Shown: positions 1 through 8,199 of the stretch, one piece after another | How the letters are laid out: every line of letters starts with the position of its first letter | Position numbering within the stretch: the first letter of the stretch is position 1 | DNA from: an uncultured Syntrophaceae bacterium | Lineage (GTDB): Bacteria > Desulfobacterota > Syntrophia > Syntrophales > UBA2185 | DNA: 33,499 bases | Assembly: GCA_903893135.1 (NCBI GenBank) | Contig: CAITLA010000011.1 | Span: 1 to 33,499 of the forward strand | Direction of reading: 5' to 3' | Notes under the pieces: model-generated | The model's database searches: none | What the model was told of the DNA's origin: nothing | Seen by the model: the letters and a program-made list of their open reading frames with translations, nothing else | Program-made: the position numbers and the translations under genes

Positions 1-1
1 G

Positions 2-241
2 GATGATACGGAGCGAATGTTGCACGCGCTGAGAAAACTTTTTCTCCCTAACGCAGTTGTCCTTCTCTCTTCCCCGGAGGATGAATCCTCCGATATAGCC
101 GGCATCGCACCCTTTACGAAAGACTTTAAATCCCTGGAGGAGAAGGCCACAGCCTATGTCTGCACCAATTTTGGCTGTCACAGCCCGACAACGGATGTGA
201 CCGAGATACTCAGGTTGTTAGATATTCAGAAGGAACGATAG
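2..241 (+). CDS. DUF255/YyaL-type thioredoxin-domain protein, C-terminal end only
   Basis: Open from the left edge of the window, so only about the last 79 residues are present. The ending, with AYVCTNFGCHSPTTD followed by a leucine-rich helix, matches the C-terminus of the large DUF255 family (YyaL, SPATA20-like), which carries an N-terminal thioredoxin-like domain and a long alpha/alpha barrel and ends with an 'AYVC.N..C..P..D' segment. The true start and the thioredoxin motif lie outside the window. The biochemical role of the family is unsettled. The gene points toward ridA, whose start is 37 bases downstream, so co-transcription is plausible. Family assignment rests on the C-terminal motif alone. 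Confidence 0.75.
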   Translation, partial: DDTERMLHALRKLFLPNAVVLLSSPEDESSDIAGIAPFTKDFKSLEEKATAYVCTNFGCHSPTTDVTEILRLLDIQKER

Positions 242-278
242 AGATATAATAATCGTCTTTGATGGAGGGCGAGTCGAT

Positions 279-677
279 ATGAATACAACATCAGAAAAGA
301 AAATAATAAGCACTCCCAATGCCCCAAAGGCCATCGGTCCCTATGCGCAGGCCATTAGGTACGGCGATCTGCTGTTCGTTTCCGGGATGATTCCCATTGA
401 TCCGAAGACTGGTGAATTATTAACGGGGAATTTCGAGGCGGAGGTTACACTTGTGCTTGAAAATCTCAAGGCTGTGGTTGAGGCAAGCGGCATGAGCCTG
501 AAGAATGTTCTGAAAGCATCAGTCTTCCTTAAAGACCTCGGTCTCTTCGGAAAATTCAATGAGATTTACGGCAGATATTTTGGCGACATCCTCCCTGCCC
601 GGGAGACAGTTCAAGTGGCCCAATTGCCCAGGGGTGCGTCAATTGAGATTTCCGTGATCTGCGGCACCCTCTCGTAA
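279..677 (+). CDS. ridA: RidA family reactive enamine/imine deaminase
   Basis: A 132-residue protein of the usual RidA (YjgF/YER057c/UK114) length. RidA hydrolyses reactive 2-aminoacrylate and related enamine/imine intermediates released by PLP enzymes, giving 2-ketoacids and ammonia; it works as a cytosolic trimer. Visible family features are APKAIGPYAQAI near the N-terminus, LLFVSGMIPIDP, and the C-terminal PARETVQVAQLP block, whose arginine corresponds to the conserved carboxylate-binding arginine, followed by an IEISVI strand. A GGAGG-like ribosome binding site lies about 10 bases before the ATG. It follows the DUF255 tail gene at short distance and precedes the BrkB-type membrane gene on the same strand. 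Confidence 0.95.
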   Translation: MNTTSEKKIISTPNAPKAIGPYAQAIRYGDLLFVSGMIPIDPKTGELLTGNFEAEVTLVLENLKAVVEASGMSLKNVLKASVFLKDLGLFGKFNEIYGRYFGDILPARETVQVAQLPRGASIEISVICGTLS

Positions 678-740
678 CGTTCTTATGAAGCTTGTATGGA
701 GATTAAACGGTAAATATATTTTTTGCGTAACATCTTGCCT

Positions 741-1628
741 ATGGTAAACAAGTTTCAAAACTCTATAAGGGCATTGCCGCGGTTTGCGAGCTTCGTGTTT
801 AAGGTATTGCGCAGTTTCAGACAGAACCAGGGCATACTGCTTTCCGGTGCCATCGCCTATTACACTCTTCTGTCGATCGTTCCCCTGTCGATCCTCACTT
901 TGATTGCCCTGTCGCATTTTATAGAACAGGAACAGTTGTTTCTCACCTTATCTACATACCTGGAAATGGCGATACCGGGATATGCTCCGACTTTGACCGA
1001 ACAGGTGCGGGTATTCATTAGGCACCGCAATGTAATCGGAGTTATCGGCATTCTGATCATGCTGTTTTTCAGCTCTATAGCCTTTACGGTTCTTGAGAAT
1101 GCCATCTCGGTCATCTTTCACCACCGTATTAAAATACAGCGCCGCCACTTTATGATTTCAGCCATTATTCCTTTTGTGTATATTCTTCTGATTGGCCTTG
1201 GTATTTTCTTTGTGTCATTTTTTGCTGGAGCATTGGAGGCCATCGAAAACAGGCAATTCCTGCTCTTGGGCTGGAATTGGAGCTTTGAAGGCACGTCCAG
1301 AATTGCATTTTATTGGTCAGGGTTAATTGGTGAAGTGCTTATGTTCACATCCCTGTATCTCGTCATGCCTGTGGGGCGGATAACATTCCATCATGCGCTG
1401 ATCGGAGGGTTAGCCGCCACGTTTCTCTGGGAGATAACCCGTCGCGTCGTCGTCTGGTATTACACATCCATATCCTTCGTAAATATAATCTACGGTTCCC
1501 TGGCCTCGACGGTAGTATTCCTTCTCGGTGTAGAAGCGGCAGCGATAATACTTCTCTTAGGCGCCCAGGTTATTGCAGAACTTGAAAGCAAGCCTGAAGA
1601 TGCAAGCCAAGAGCATTTCAGGTTTTGA
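741..1628 (+). CDS. YihY/BrkB family inner-membrane protein
   Basis: About 295 residues with six or so hydrophobic segments and the hallmarks of the YihY/virulence factor BrkB family: an N-terminal amphipathic stretch, then GAIAYYTLLSIVPL, LSIL in the first membrane helix, and a GSLASTVVFLLGVEAAAIIL block near the C-terminus. The molecular function is not established; despite older annotation it is not RNase BN. ATG at 741 was chosen over an in-frame TTG at 723 because neither has a strong ribosome binding site and the ATG keeps the usual family N-terminus. The last 20 residues are charged and probably cytoplasmic. It may be co-transcribed with ridA, 63 bases upstream. Confidence 0.88.
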   Translation: MVNKFQNSIRALPRFASFVFKVLRSFRQNQGILLSGAIAYYTLLSIVPLSILTLIALSHFIEQEQLFLTLSTYLEMAIPGYAPTLTEQVRVFIRHRNVIGVIGILIMLFFSSIAFTVLENAISVIFHHRIKIQRRHFMISAIIPFVYILLIGLGIFFVSFFAGALEAIENRQFLLLGWNWSFEGTSRIAFYWSGLIGEVLMFTSLYLVMPVGRITFHHALIGGLAATFLWEITRRVVVWYYTSISFVNIIYGSLASTVVFLLGVEAAAIILLLGAQVIAELESKPEDASQEHFRF

Positions 1629-1846
1629 GGAATCTCTTATCGCAAGATCTATGACAATTGCTTTTTAAACTTCTTGAAGACCTCTATTTGGATCGATACC
1701 TTCCTGAAAGTCTTAAGCACACGATTGCCATCGTCGTAATAGCTTTCTTATCGAAATCGTGATAGCGAAGATCCATATTGATGGGATATTAAAAAAATCC
1801 CATGTCCCTTAAACAGCCCTGAAGATAAAATGAGCTGATCCTGTTG

Positions 1847-3764
1847 ATGACAAAGAAAAAAGCCAAAAAAAGTAAGACAAAAACAAAGTCAATGAAATTT
1901 CTTGGCTGGGATTCAGTTCCATCAGAGCTCCCCAGAAATTCCCGATTAATAATGGTGGACTACTCTCAGAGAATCTTTGTTCTCTTTCATAATGAATATT
2001 GTAATCGTCCAGATTATTTTCGGGGTCCTCATCCTATACGGAATAGATATTGGCAATTTATGCGAGAAGGTAATTATGATCTTTATCAAGCCCGTGCATT
2101 TCTGGAGCAATATTTATCAGTATTAGAAAGGGAATTGTCTGAAATAATCCAGAAACACTCCTTGGCTTATTGGTTACACATTTATAGAAGATTATTTCCC
2201 GGACCAGTTGGACAAGATAAACAGCCCGCTACTATAGGCCTTACAAGAGCGGTTCTGGAAGCTGCAATTCAGAAGTATGCAAAATTTGATTTATGCGGAG
2301 GAATCGCTTTGAGCAAAGATGTCCGCATAGAGGATATCTTCTGCGGCTTGCTCATGGCTCCCGAATTTGAAATGGAAAGAGAACTTATTATGGATGGTCC
2401 AAATCAACTTGTGCTTACAAATTTCTCTACGACTGAGTTTATAGAGTTTTATCAGGTTGAGAAGCTTGCTTATGAAGTATGGCGAACCGCGGCAATGTTG
2501 AGATCTATTGGCAAAGGTGCAAAATTCGTAATTGAAAACAGTTCAACTCGATTTGACGACGAACGGTCTGAGGAACTGAATTCTTTGTTAATCTCGCATG
2601 ATGAAAGGTTGTCAGGAGCATTTTCTGTTTCAGCAATTGGAACTGTATTCGAGAAGATTGGACGGGATAAGACTGGATATATTTTCGTACCGACCTACAA
2701 TGTTGGATCCATGAATATAGACCCTCTTCGAGAGGGCATCAGAAAAATTTATGGGATGAATCTTCCTGAAGGATTTGTACCAAACTTTATTTGGATTCCT
2801 TACAACTTAAAAAATTTTCAAAGAGCACATTTACCGTTAGCGGATGCTTTTCATAAGAAATACGGTGTTGAGTTTGATGCTGTATTATCTGTAATAGTGG
2901 GTATGTGTCATCATGTATTTTACCGCTGGATTAGTAGTCAAGGATTAAGGATGATATACTATTGGCAGCGTGGGTATGAAGGGCCAGAAAAGAGAGAAAC
3001 AATAAGCGAACTAATCAAAAGCAATCTTCCTGCGGTGGCAAGGATTTCAGATATTCCATTGGAGAAACTGCAGAATTTTAATTATGATGCGGCTATCGAC
3101 TTTTGGACTCTTGATACTGCGTGTCGAAACAAAATAGATTTATCATATTCTGGACCTCATTCAATTTTTCTGCCCGTTGGGGAAAATCGCGTATTTATTG
3201 ATTACGCATGGATTATGAGGCGACTATATGATTTGTTTCATGGAGTGAAAATTGACGACCAGAACTTCAAAGGAGAGGCCCTCGAATGCATTATGCGAGA
3301 ATCTCCCTCAGTACTTCCTATTGGCCCTTGCGTATCTCTTTCTGGAATAGAACGCCAAATAGATTATGCCTATGCGAAAGGCGAGTTTCTTATCATAGCA
3401 GAATGCAAAGCTGTTGCGAGATCAATCGGCTATGGGCTATGACAGAGGAGATCCATTAGCAATATCATATAGACGGAAACAGGTTATTGAAAGATCACTC
3501 AATGAAATTGATGAGAAGGCTCTATGGCTTGCCAAAAACCCAATAGGCAGAAACTATGATGTTACAAATTTTAGGTATATTTTGCCTGTGGGTATCAGCC
3601 CTTTTGTCGAATTTATTCCGAGCCTTTCTCCTCGCTATTGGATTTCGGAAAAGATACCGAGAGTCCTTACACCTCCAGAATTCAGTGAATTGTGTAACGA
3701 TTCAAAAATAATTTTCATAACTGACAATATAGTCAGCATTTCCTGTCATAATCAATGCCTGTAA
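1847..3764 (+). pseudogene. Large PDDEXK-nuclease-like protein, frameshifted by a 7-bp tandem duplication
   Basis: Two overlapping frames encode one protein: 1847-3442 gives about 531 residues and the +1 frame continues to 3764. Removing one copy of the GGCTATG repeat at 3428-3441 restores a single 636-residue frame. The junction lies just after a restriction-endonuclease-like signature, D506 (QIDYAY) and then E519-C-K521 (AECKA), a D-x12-E-x-K pattern typical of PDDEXK nucleases; the restored frame continues with an alpha-helical segment (KQVIERSLNEIDEKALWLAK). The N-terminus is very lysine-rich. The roughly 500-residue region before the nuclease-like domain is not recognised. The gene is visibly A/T-richer than its neighbours and has none of their functions, suggesting horizontal acquisition. 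ATG 1847 follows an in-frame TTG at 1844; no clear ribosome binding site is seen. It could be a decayed gene, a phase-variable locus or a sequencing/assembly artefact. Confidence 0.7.
3428..3441 (+). repeat. 7-bp tandem duplication GGCTATG x2 causing a frameshift
   Basis: Two head-to-tail copies of GGCTATG occupy 3428-3434 and 3435-3441. The second copy puts a TGA in frame at 3440-3442 and shifts the reading frame by +1. With one copy deleted the protein reads ECKAVARSIGYDRGDPLAIS without interruption, so the duplication alone explains the break in the PDDEXK-like gene. Confidence 0.9.
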
Positions 3765-3875
3765 TTATTATTTATAGGTGAACAGTAGTAGGTGAGCGAA
3801 GCGCTTTTGATGACGAAGGGGTATGATAATTCTTTGGGAAGGGAGGCAGGCTGCTTCTCTCCTTATTAGGAAAAG

Positions 3876-5051
3876 ATGAAACAGGAAACCTCAAAGCCTG
3901 TGGTCCGGGAGATCATGATGGAATTTGCCCATCTCACCGGACTGTTATCATCACGGGAAAAGCCGCGCCGCTACTTATGGACAGACGCCTTTGCCGTCTG
4001 CAATTTCCTCACCCTTTACCGGCAGACGAGCGATGAGCGTTACAAAGAGCTCGCCCTCCGCCTTGTCGCTCAGGTTCACAACATCCTCGGACGACACCGC
4101 GAAGACAACCCGTGGATAGGCTGGATCAGCGGTCTTCCTGAAGAAGAGGGAAAAGCACACCCCACGAGCGGCGGGTTGAGAATCGGCAAGGGCATGAACG
4201 AGCGCCGATCCCATGAACCCTACGATGAACAGTTGGAATGGGATCGCGATGGACAATACTATCATTACCTGACGAAGTGGATGCACGCCCTCAATCGTGT
4301 AAGCCGGGTTACGGGGGATTCACTTTATAACAGATGGGCTGTTGAGCTTGCGAAGGCGGTACACGCCAGGTTCACCTATGCTATAGCATCGGGCGGCGAG
4401 AAACGCATGTATTGGAAGATGAGCATCGACCTCTCTCATCCCCTCGTGCCATCGATGGGTCATCACGATCCTCTCGATGGACTCATCACCTACCTGGAGC
4501 TTCAGCAGATAGCGGCGAAGGATTCCAAAAAATCCACGCATCTCGACCTCAGCCAAGAGATCGCAGATATGGCCGATATCTGTGAAGGTAAGAACTGGGC
4601 AACAGACGATCCTCTCGGCATGGGCGAACTTTTGGGCACCACGTACAAACTTGCCCAATTGATGATGAGCGAAGATATCGGGCAGGCAGAGCTTCTGAAT
4701 GACCTCCTTGATTCTTCTCTGATGGGCCTGCGATTATTTGAGAGAAGGAATCCTCTCAATCTTCCTGCAAATTACCGCCTCGCATTCCGGGAGCTGGGGA
4801 TGTCTATCGGGTTGCACGCAATTGAAAAACTGCCGGGACTGATTAAGCAGGCTCCGCGCATTTTCAGCATGCTAAATCGCCTGCACTCACAGACGGAAAA
4901 TCTGATGCGCTACACACCGCTCAGTAACATGATTGAGGCGTATTGGCTTGACGACGCAAACAGACAGGCTGAAACCTGGACGGGACATCGTAATATAAAC
5001 ATGGTGATGCTGGCGACCAGCCTTGCCCCTGATGGGTATATCGCCATATGA
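3876..5051 (+). CDS. Conserved hypothetical protein, six-hairpin (alpha/alpha toroid) glycosidase-like
   Basis: A 391-residue soluble protein with no signal peptide. It has repeated helical segments rich in aromatic and acidic residues (RRYLWTDAFAVCNFLTLY, EWDRDGQYYHYLTKWMHAL, SMGHHDPLDGLITYLEL), which resemble the (alpha/alpha)6 barrel of six-hairpin glycosidase-like proteins. I know this as a conserved family of unassigned function in anaerobic bacteria; no catalytic assignment is justified from the sequence. The ATG is preceded by AGGAAAAG. It lies on the plus strand between the broken PDDEXK-like gene and the convergent HIT gene, with only 14 bases to the HIT stop codon. Confidence 0.8.
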   Translation: MKQETSKPVVREIMMEFAHLTGLLSSREKPRRYLWTDAFAVCNFLTLYRQTSDERYKELALRLVAQVHNILGRHREDNPWIGWISGLPEEEGKAHPTSGGLRIGKGMNERRSHEPYDEQLEWDRDGQYYHYLTKWMHALNRVSRVTGDSLYNRWAVELAKAVHARFTYAIASGGEKRMYWKMSIDLSHPLVPSMGHHDPLDGLITYLELQQIAAKDSKKSTHLDLSQEIADMADICEGKNWATDDPLGMGELLGTTYKLAQLMMSEDIGQAELLNDLLDSSLMGLRLFERRNPLNLPANYRLAFRELGMSIGLHAIEKLPGLIKQAPRIFSMLNRLHSQTENLMRYTPLSNMIEAYWLDDANRQAETWTGHRNINMVMLATSLAPDGYIAI

Positions 5052-5065
5052 TGCTCCGCGTTCTT

Positions 5066-5503
5066 CTAACCCTGTCCCAATAATTTTGCGGCTTCAGCCA
5101 TGGCTTGCGGCTCCTTGAGTCTTGCCAGTTCCTGCGGTGATTCCTGAAAATTTTCAAGGGCGTTGAAGAAACGGTCGAGGACATCACCGCTGTGAGTCGG
5201 AATCAATAAGAGATGGGTGTGGGGAATTCTTCTGCCCCGCGCATAGAGAAAAATGAAATCAGGCTCGAATTTGTCCATCATCCGGTTGGCGACGACCTTC
5301 GCCACCTTGAAAAGGCTTGCATTTTCTTCATCGGAGAGCTCGTGCCACCACTGGACATGCCGCTTTGAAATCACCAGGCAGTGACCCTTTGTGTAAGGTT
5401 GGATATCCAGTATGCACACGGACAGCTCATCTTCGTGGATCTTGTAGGCATGCGCCTTCCCCTCTATAATGTCGCAGAATACGCAGCTTTTCTTCTTTTC
5501 CAT
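5066..5503 (-). CDS. HIT-family nucleotide-binding protein with altered histidine triad
   Basis: A 145-residue protein with the HIT fold layout: N-terminal CVFCDIIEGKAHAYKI, then VCILDIQPYTKGHCLVISKRH, and a C-terminal triad region reading RRIPHTHLLLIP. HIT proteins bind nucleoside phosphates and hydrolyse or transfer at the alpha phosphate, using the middle histidine of HxHxH as nucleophile. Here the triad is H-T-H-L-L: the first and the nucleophilic histidines are present but the third is leucine, so activity may be altered. CVFC resembles the metal-binding CxxC of some HIT proteins. AAAAGGGG precedes the ATG. It lies 83 bases downstream of the dynamin-like gene on the same strand and could be read through from it. 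Confidence 0.85.
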   Translation of the reverse strand: MEKKKSCVFCDIIEGKAHAYKIHEDELSVCILDIQPYTKGHCLVISKRHVQWWHELSDEENASLFKVAKVVANRMMDKFEPDFIFLYARGRRIPHTHLLLIPTHSGDVLDRFFNALENFQESPQELARLKEPQAMAEAAKLLGQG

Positions 5504-5586
5504 CTATAATCCCCTTTTCGGCGAATTTTCAAAATTTCCAGAACGACATGATTCCACCTTAATCTCCAATAATCTATTGCGTCAAT

Positions 5587-7266
5587 TTAAGCTATTAAGC
5601 GCTGCAATCCTCCTTGGAGTTTCTTGATGGTCTCATTGATCTCATCTGTTTGACCATGCGTCTTCGATAACAAGGCGTCTATGGTAGAGAGTTCCTCTTT
5701 TACGTAATTAATCGCCTGTTTTCGCATTTCTTCAATAGCCCTGTTGATCCGGTCCTCCCACTGGGCGGCAAGACGGGAAAGATTAGCCTCCACTTCATGG
5801 GGAATCTCGCTAATAAAATGTTTCTCAAAAAGACCCCTGAAGATAATCATAGGAATGAGAAACCAGATGAGATCGAAATGGAAGTCAAATGATCTTATCG
5901 TCTTGATGTCGGGGTGATCGGGTTCTGATACCTCAATTTTCCAGTCTGCGGGAGCAAGCCTCACACCAAGAACCTTTTCGATATTTTTATCCAAGAGATT
6001 CCTGAAGGATTCAATTGATCTGGATAAACTGGCGTGGGCCTTGTTAAGAGTGCCATAGAAATGTCTATGCTCTATTTTGGAAATATGCCTCATCTCCTCC
6101 GTCATGCGGTCTGCAAGCCATTCTTCGTACCTCCGGGTGAGTTTCCAGAGATTCACTTTCCACATGAAAAGCTCCTTTTCCAAATCCAGAGAGAGTTTCC
6201 TCCTAAGAGGTTTCTGAAAATTATCAAGGTAATTCATAATGAGGGTTCGAGTTTGTCTCTGGTTCTCGCGGGCAATGATGGTTAGTTCCTCACGTATGAG
6301 ATCAAAATTGACCTTTTCATCGAAGATTTGTTTATGAAGATTCTCACGGTCAAGGTCAGCCTGCACAGATGTTTTCAGGGCAATATCGAGATAGCCGAGA
6401 CAACCTCTTATCAGGGACTGCATTTTGTACTGGAGGATTTTCCTGAACTCGAAATCACGGTTTAAGGACAACATGGAGAGAAGACCTGTTTCCAATCGAT
6501 CCTTGTATTGTTCCGTATTCACAAGGGTCGAGTATACATAGATCGGTAATCGCCGGTTTAATTCACGCTGAATCGTTCGCTCAAAAAATTCTATGACTTC
6601 GTTCTGCTGTTCCGGGGAGAGAAGATCAGTTTTTGTCAAAAGGAGCACGATATTCGGCGTGTGCCGTGTTAGCTCCCGAATCAGTTGCACATCATTTTCC
6701 GAAAGCGGACGATCGGAGCTTATGGCAAGTAAGGCAGTCCCCACTTGGGGAAGCCAATTTTCAGAGGTTTCCACATGATATTTGAACACACTTCCCAAGC
6801 CAGGGGTATCCACCAACCGCAGACCTGCATAATCCCTGAGAGACGGAAGCTCAATATCCACAACCTCTACGTTTTTTTTATTGGATGGATTTTCGGCTTC
6901 CGAGGTAAAAGCTTCAATATCGTTAATGGCAATCTCCGATGTGTTGCCGTCGAAATACCTGACAACGGCTTGTTCTTTTTCCCCATATTGAAGGCGGGTA
7001 ATGACAGTAGTAACCGGTATGACGCCAACGGGGAGAACGGATTTGCCGATAAGGCTATTGATGAAGGAACTCTTGCCTGCCTTGAACTGACCGAGGATTG
7101 CCACATCAATAGGCTGGCTCTGGATAAGTAGTTTCTCGCAGGCTTCTATCTGGCGGTTCAGAGAAAGAATAGAAAATCTGGCGCAGAGATCAAGAACGTC
7201 TTTCAGCAGCCGCTGTGAAACATCCTGAATACGGGCTTTTGAGCCATTGTTGATTATGTCGGACAT
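5587..7266 (-). CDS. Bacterial dynamin-like GTPase
   Basis: A 559-residue large GTPase of the dynamin superfamily, predicted to bind and remodel or protect membranes in a GTP-dependent manner. Residues 59-67 (GQFKAGKSS) are the G1 P-loop, 85-90 (PVTTVI) hold the G2 threonine, 153-156 (DTPG) are G3 and 211-214 (TKTD) are G4. Residues 250-450 are long charged helices consistent with a stalk. Residues about 464-484 form a hydrophobic stretch (DLIWFLIPMIIFRGLF), a likely membrane-contacting paddle, followed by an amphipathic helical end. The start at 7266 is chosen over upstream codons because GGAGGAG lies 7 bases before it. The leader carries a fluoride riboswitch and terminator hairpin, so expression is likely induced by fluoride. 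The HIT gene follows on the same strand. Bacterial dynamins often come as side-by-side pairs; this one stands alone. Confidence 0.9.
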   Translation of the reverse strand: MSDIINNGSKARIQDVSQRLLKDVLDLCARFSILSLNRQIEACEKLLIQSQPIDVAILGQFKAGKSSFINSLIGKSVLPVGVIPVTTVITRLQYGEKEQAVVRYFDGNTSEIAINDIEAFTSEAENPSNKKNVEVVDIELPSLRDYAGLRLVDTPGLGSVFKYHVETSENWLPQVGTALLAISSDRPLSENDVQLIRELTRHTPNIVLLLTKTDLLSPEQQNEVIEFFERTIQRELNRRLPIYVYSTLVNTEQYKDRLETGLLSMLSLNRDFEFRKILQYKMQSLIRGCLGYLDIALKTSVQADLDRENLHKQIFDEKVNFDLIREELTIIARENQRQTRTLIMNYLDNFQKPLRRKLSLDLEKELFMWKVNLWKLTRRYEEWLADRMTEEMRHISKIEHRHFYGTLNKAHASLSRSIESFRNLLDKNIEKVLGVRLAPADWKIEVSEPDHPDIKTIRSFDFHFDLIWFLIPMIIFRGLFEKHFISEIPHEVEANLSRLAAQWEDRINRAIEEMRKQAINYVKEELSTIDALLSKTHGQTDEINETIKKLQGGLQRLIA

Positions 7267-7271
7267 AAAAA

Positions 7272-7304
7272 AACTCCTCCAGAATAAGCCCACTGGTAGG
7301 AGTT
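7272..7304 (-). terminator. Riboswitch-controlled terminator hairpin overlapping the ribosome binding site
   Basis: On the minus strand AACTCC-TA-CCAG, a 10-base loop and CTGG-A-GGAGTT form a 10-bp stem with a small internal bulge, followed at once by a run of seven T (7273-7267) that abuts the ATG of the dynamin-like gene. The 5' half is also the 3' strand of aptamer helix P1, and the 3' half contains the GGAGGAG Shine-Dalgarno. The hairpin and the fluoride-bound aptamer are therefore mutually exclusive, and the hairpin would both stop transcription and hide the ribosome binding site. Confidence 0.75.
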
Positions 7305-7346
7305 ATCAGCCTTGCGGCGGTTTGTTAGGAGGCGAACTCCATCACC
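7293..7346 (-). promoter_or_regulatory. Fluoride riboswitch aptamer (crcB motif)
   Basis: Read on the minus strand the leader contains GGTGATGGAGTTCGCC, then AAACCGCC, a GCAA tetraloop, GGCTGAT and AACTCCTAC. This is the order and spacing of the crcB/fluoride aptamer. P1 pairs GGAGTT (7340-7335) with AACTCC (7304-7299); P3 is GCC-GCAA-GGC (7318-7309); the pseudoknot can pair GGTG with CGCC. The conserved GATG, the AAAC preceding P3 and CTGAT...CTCCTAC are all present. The family senses free fluoride bound through Mg ions. The controlled gene is the dynamin-like GTPase whose ATG is at 7266. A TTGACA at 7383-7378 could be a -35 box, but no convincing -10 follows it. Confidence 0.9.
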
Positions 7347-7417
7347 TTCTTTGCAGTCAAACAAATTCGAGATTTCTTGTCAAGGAGTTCATGTATTATC
7401 TTGAAGATTGGCGGCTT

Positions 7418-8047
7418 CTATCTCAGGTATGGATTATGCGCCTTTTCATGCCCTATGGTGGACGATGGCATCCTCCCGTAGTTGTGGCCAGGCATCACTT
7501 TCGTATCATCCGGCAGTGTGAAGAGCTTTTCCATTATTGAATGGCGCAGAACCGGCCACGATCCTCCAGGGAAATCGGTTCTCCCCACGGCCTCCACAAA
7601 GAGGGTATCCCCCGTGAAAACATATCCTGGTGAGTGGAGAGAAATTCCACCGAGGGTGTGTCCTGGTGTATGAATAACCTTCAGAGAAATGTTTCCCACC
7701 TTGATGTCATCGCCGTCATTCACAATAATGTCTGGATAGGGAGACTTTTCAGCCCCGTGCATCCTGAAGAGAGGAAGCGGTGTGAACATAACGAGTTCCG
7801 CATCATCCCTGTGGACGATAATCTGCGCGTCCGTCTTGGTTTTCATCTCCGCATTCCCTGTCATGTGGTCCACATGCCCATGTGTATTGACAATGTATTT
7901 GATCCTGATGTCGTTCTCTTTCGCTTTTGCGATTATGCCATCCACATTGGCCGCCGGATCTATAACCAGGCCTTCGCCTGTTTCCGGGTCGCCCACAATA
8001 TAGGCGAATACGGCCATATGACCAACCTCAACCTGGTGCAGATACAT
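7418..8047 (-). CDS. Metallo-beta-lactamase-fold hydrolase (glyoxalase II-like)
   Basis: About 209 residues with the complete metal-binding set of the MBL fold: NTHGHVDH, a middle histidine in HTPGHTLGG, GDTLF with the bridging aspartate, and a final PGHNYG histidine. Size and the GDTLFVEAVGRTDFPGG segment resemble hydroxyacylglutathione hydrolase-like and persulfide dioxygenase-like proteins; substrate cannot be assigned. It is probably cytosolic, as no signal peptide is seen. ATG 8047 is preferred to GTG 8056 because AGGAG sits 8 bases before it. The gene ends 71 bases before the fluoride aptamer of the next gene on the same strand, so some readthrough into the riboswitch leader is possible. 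Confidence 0.88.
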   Translation of the reverse strand: MYLHQVEVGHMAVFAYIVGDPETGEGLVIDPAANVDGIIAKAKENDIRIKYIVNTHGHVDHMTGNAEMKTKTDAQIIVHRDDAELVMFTPLPLFRMHGAEKSPYPDIIVNDGDDIKVGNISLKVIHTPGHTLGGISLHSPGYVFTGDTLFVEAVGRTDFPGGSWPVLRHSIMEKLFTLPDDTKVMPGHNYGRMPSSTIGHEKAHNPYLR

Positions 8048-8163
8048 ACTTGGCACTCCTGAAGATCATTTAACATTTTTGCTTCTTTATCGTCAAGGAA
8101 CCTATTGAGAACGCTGTTATTTATAATGTATTTTCTTGATAGAAGGTGAGAAATTTTATGATG

Positions 8164-8189
8164 GGGAGATGGGGACGTCACCATCTCCC
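8164..8189 (-). terminator. Perfect 9-bp hairpin after the 8200-8766 gene
   Basis: GGGAGATGG (8164-8172) and CCATCTCCC (8181-8189) form an uninterrupted stem with an 8-base loop, 10 bases past the stop codon of the minus-strand gene. No strong T-run follows on either strand, so it may act as a weak terminator or an mRNA-stabilising 3' hairpin. Confidence 0.45.
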
Positions 8190-8199
8190 TTTCTGCCCC

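Noticed and set aside
1781-1803. 7-bp hairpin ATGGGAT/ATCCCAT before the PDDEXK-like gene
   Set aside because: Short A/T-rich stem with the A-run in the loop and no T-run after it; not convincing as a terminator or regulator.
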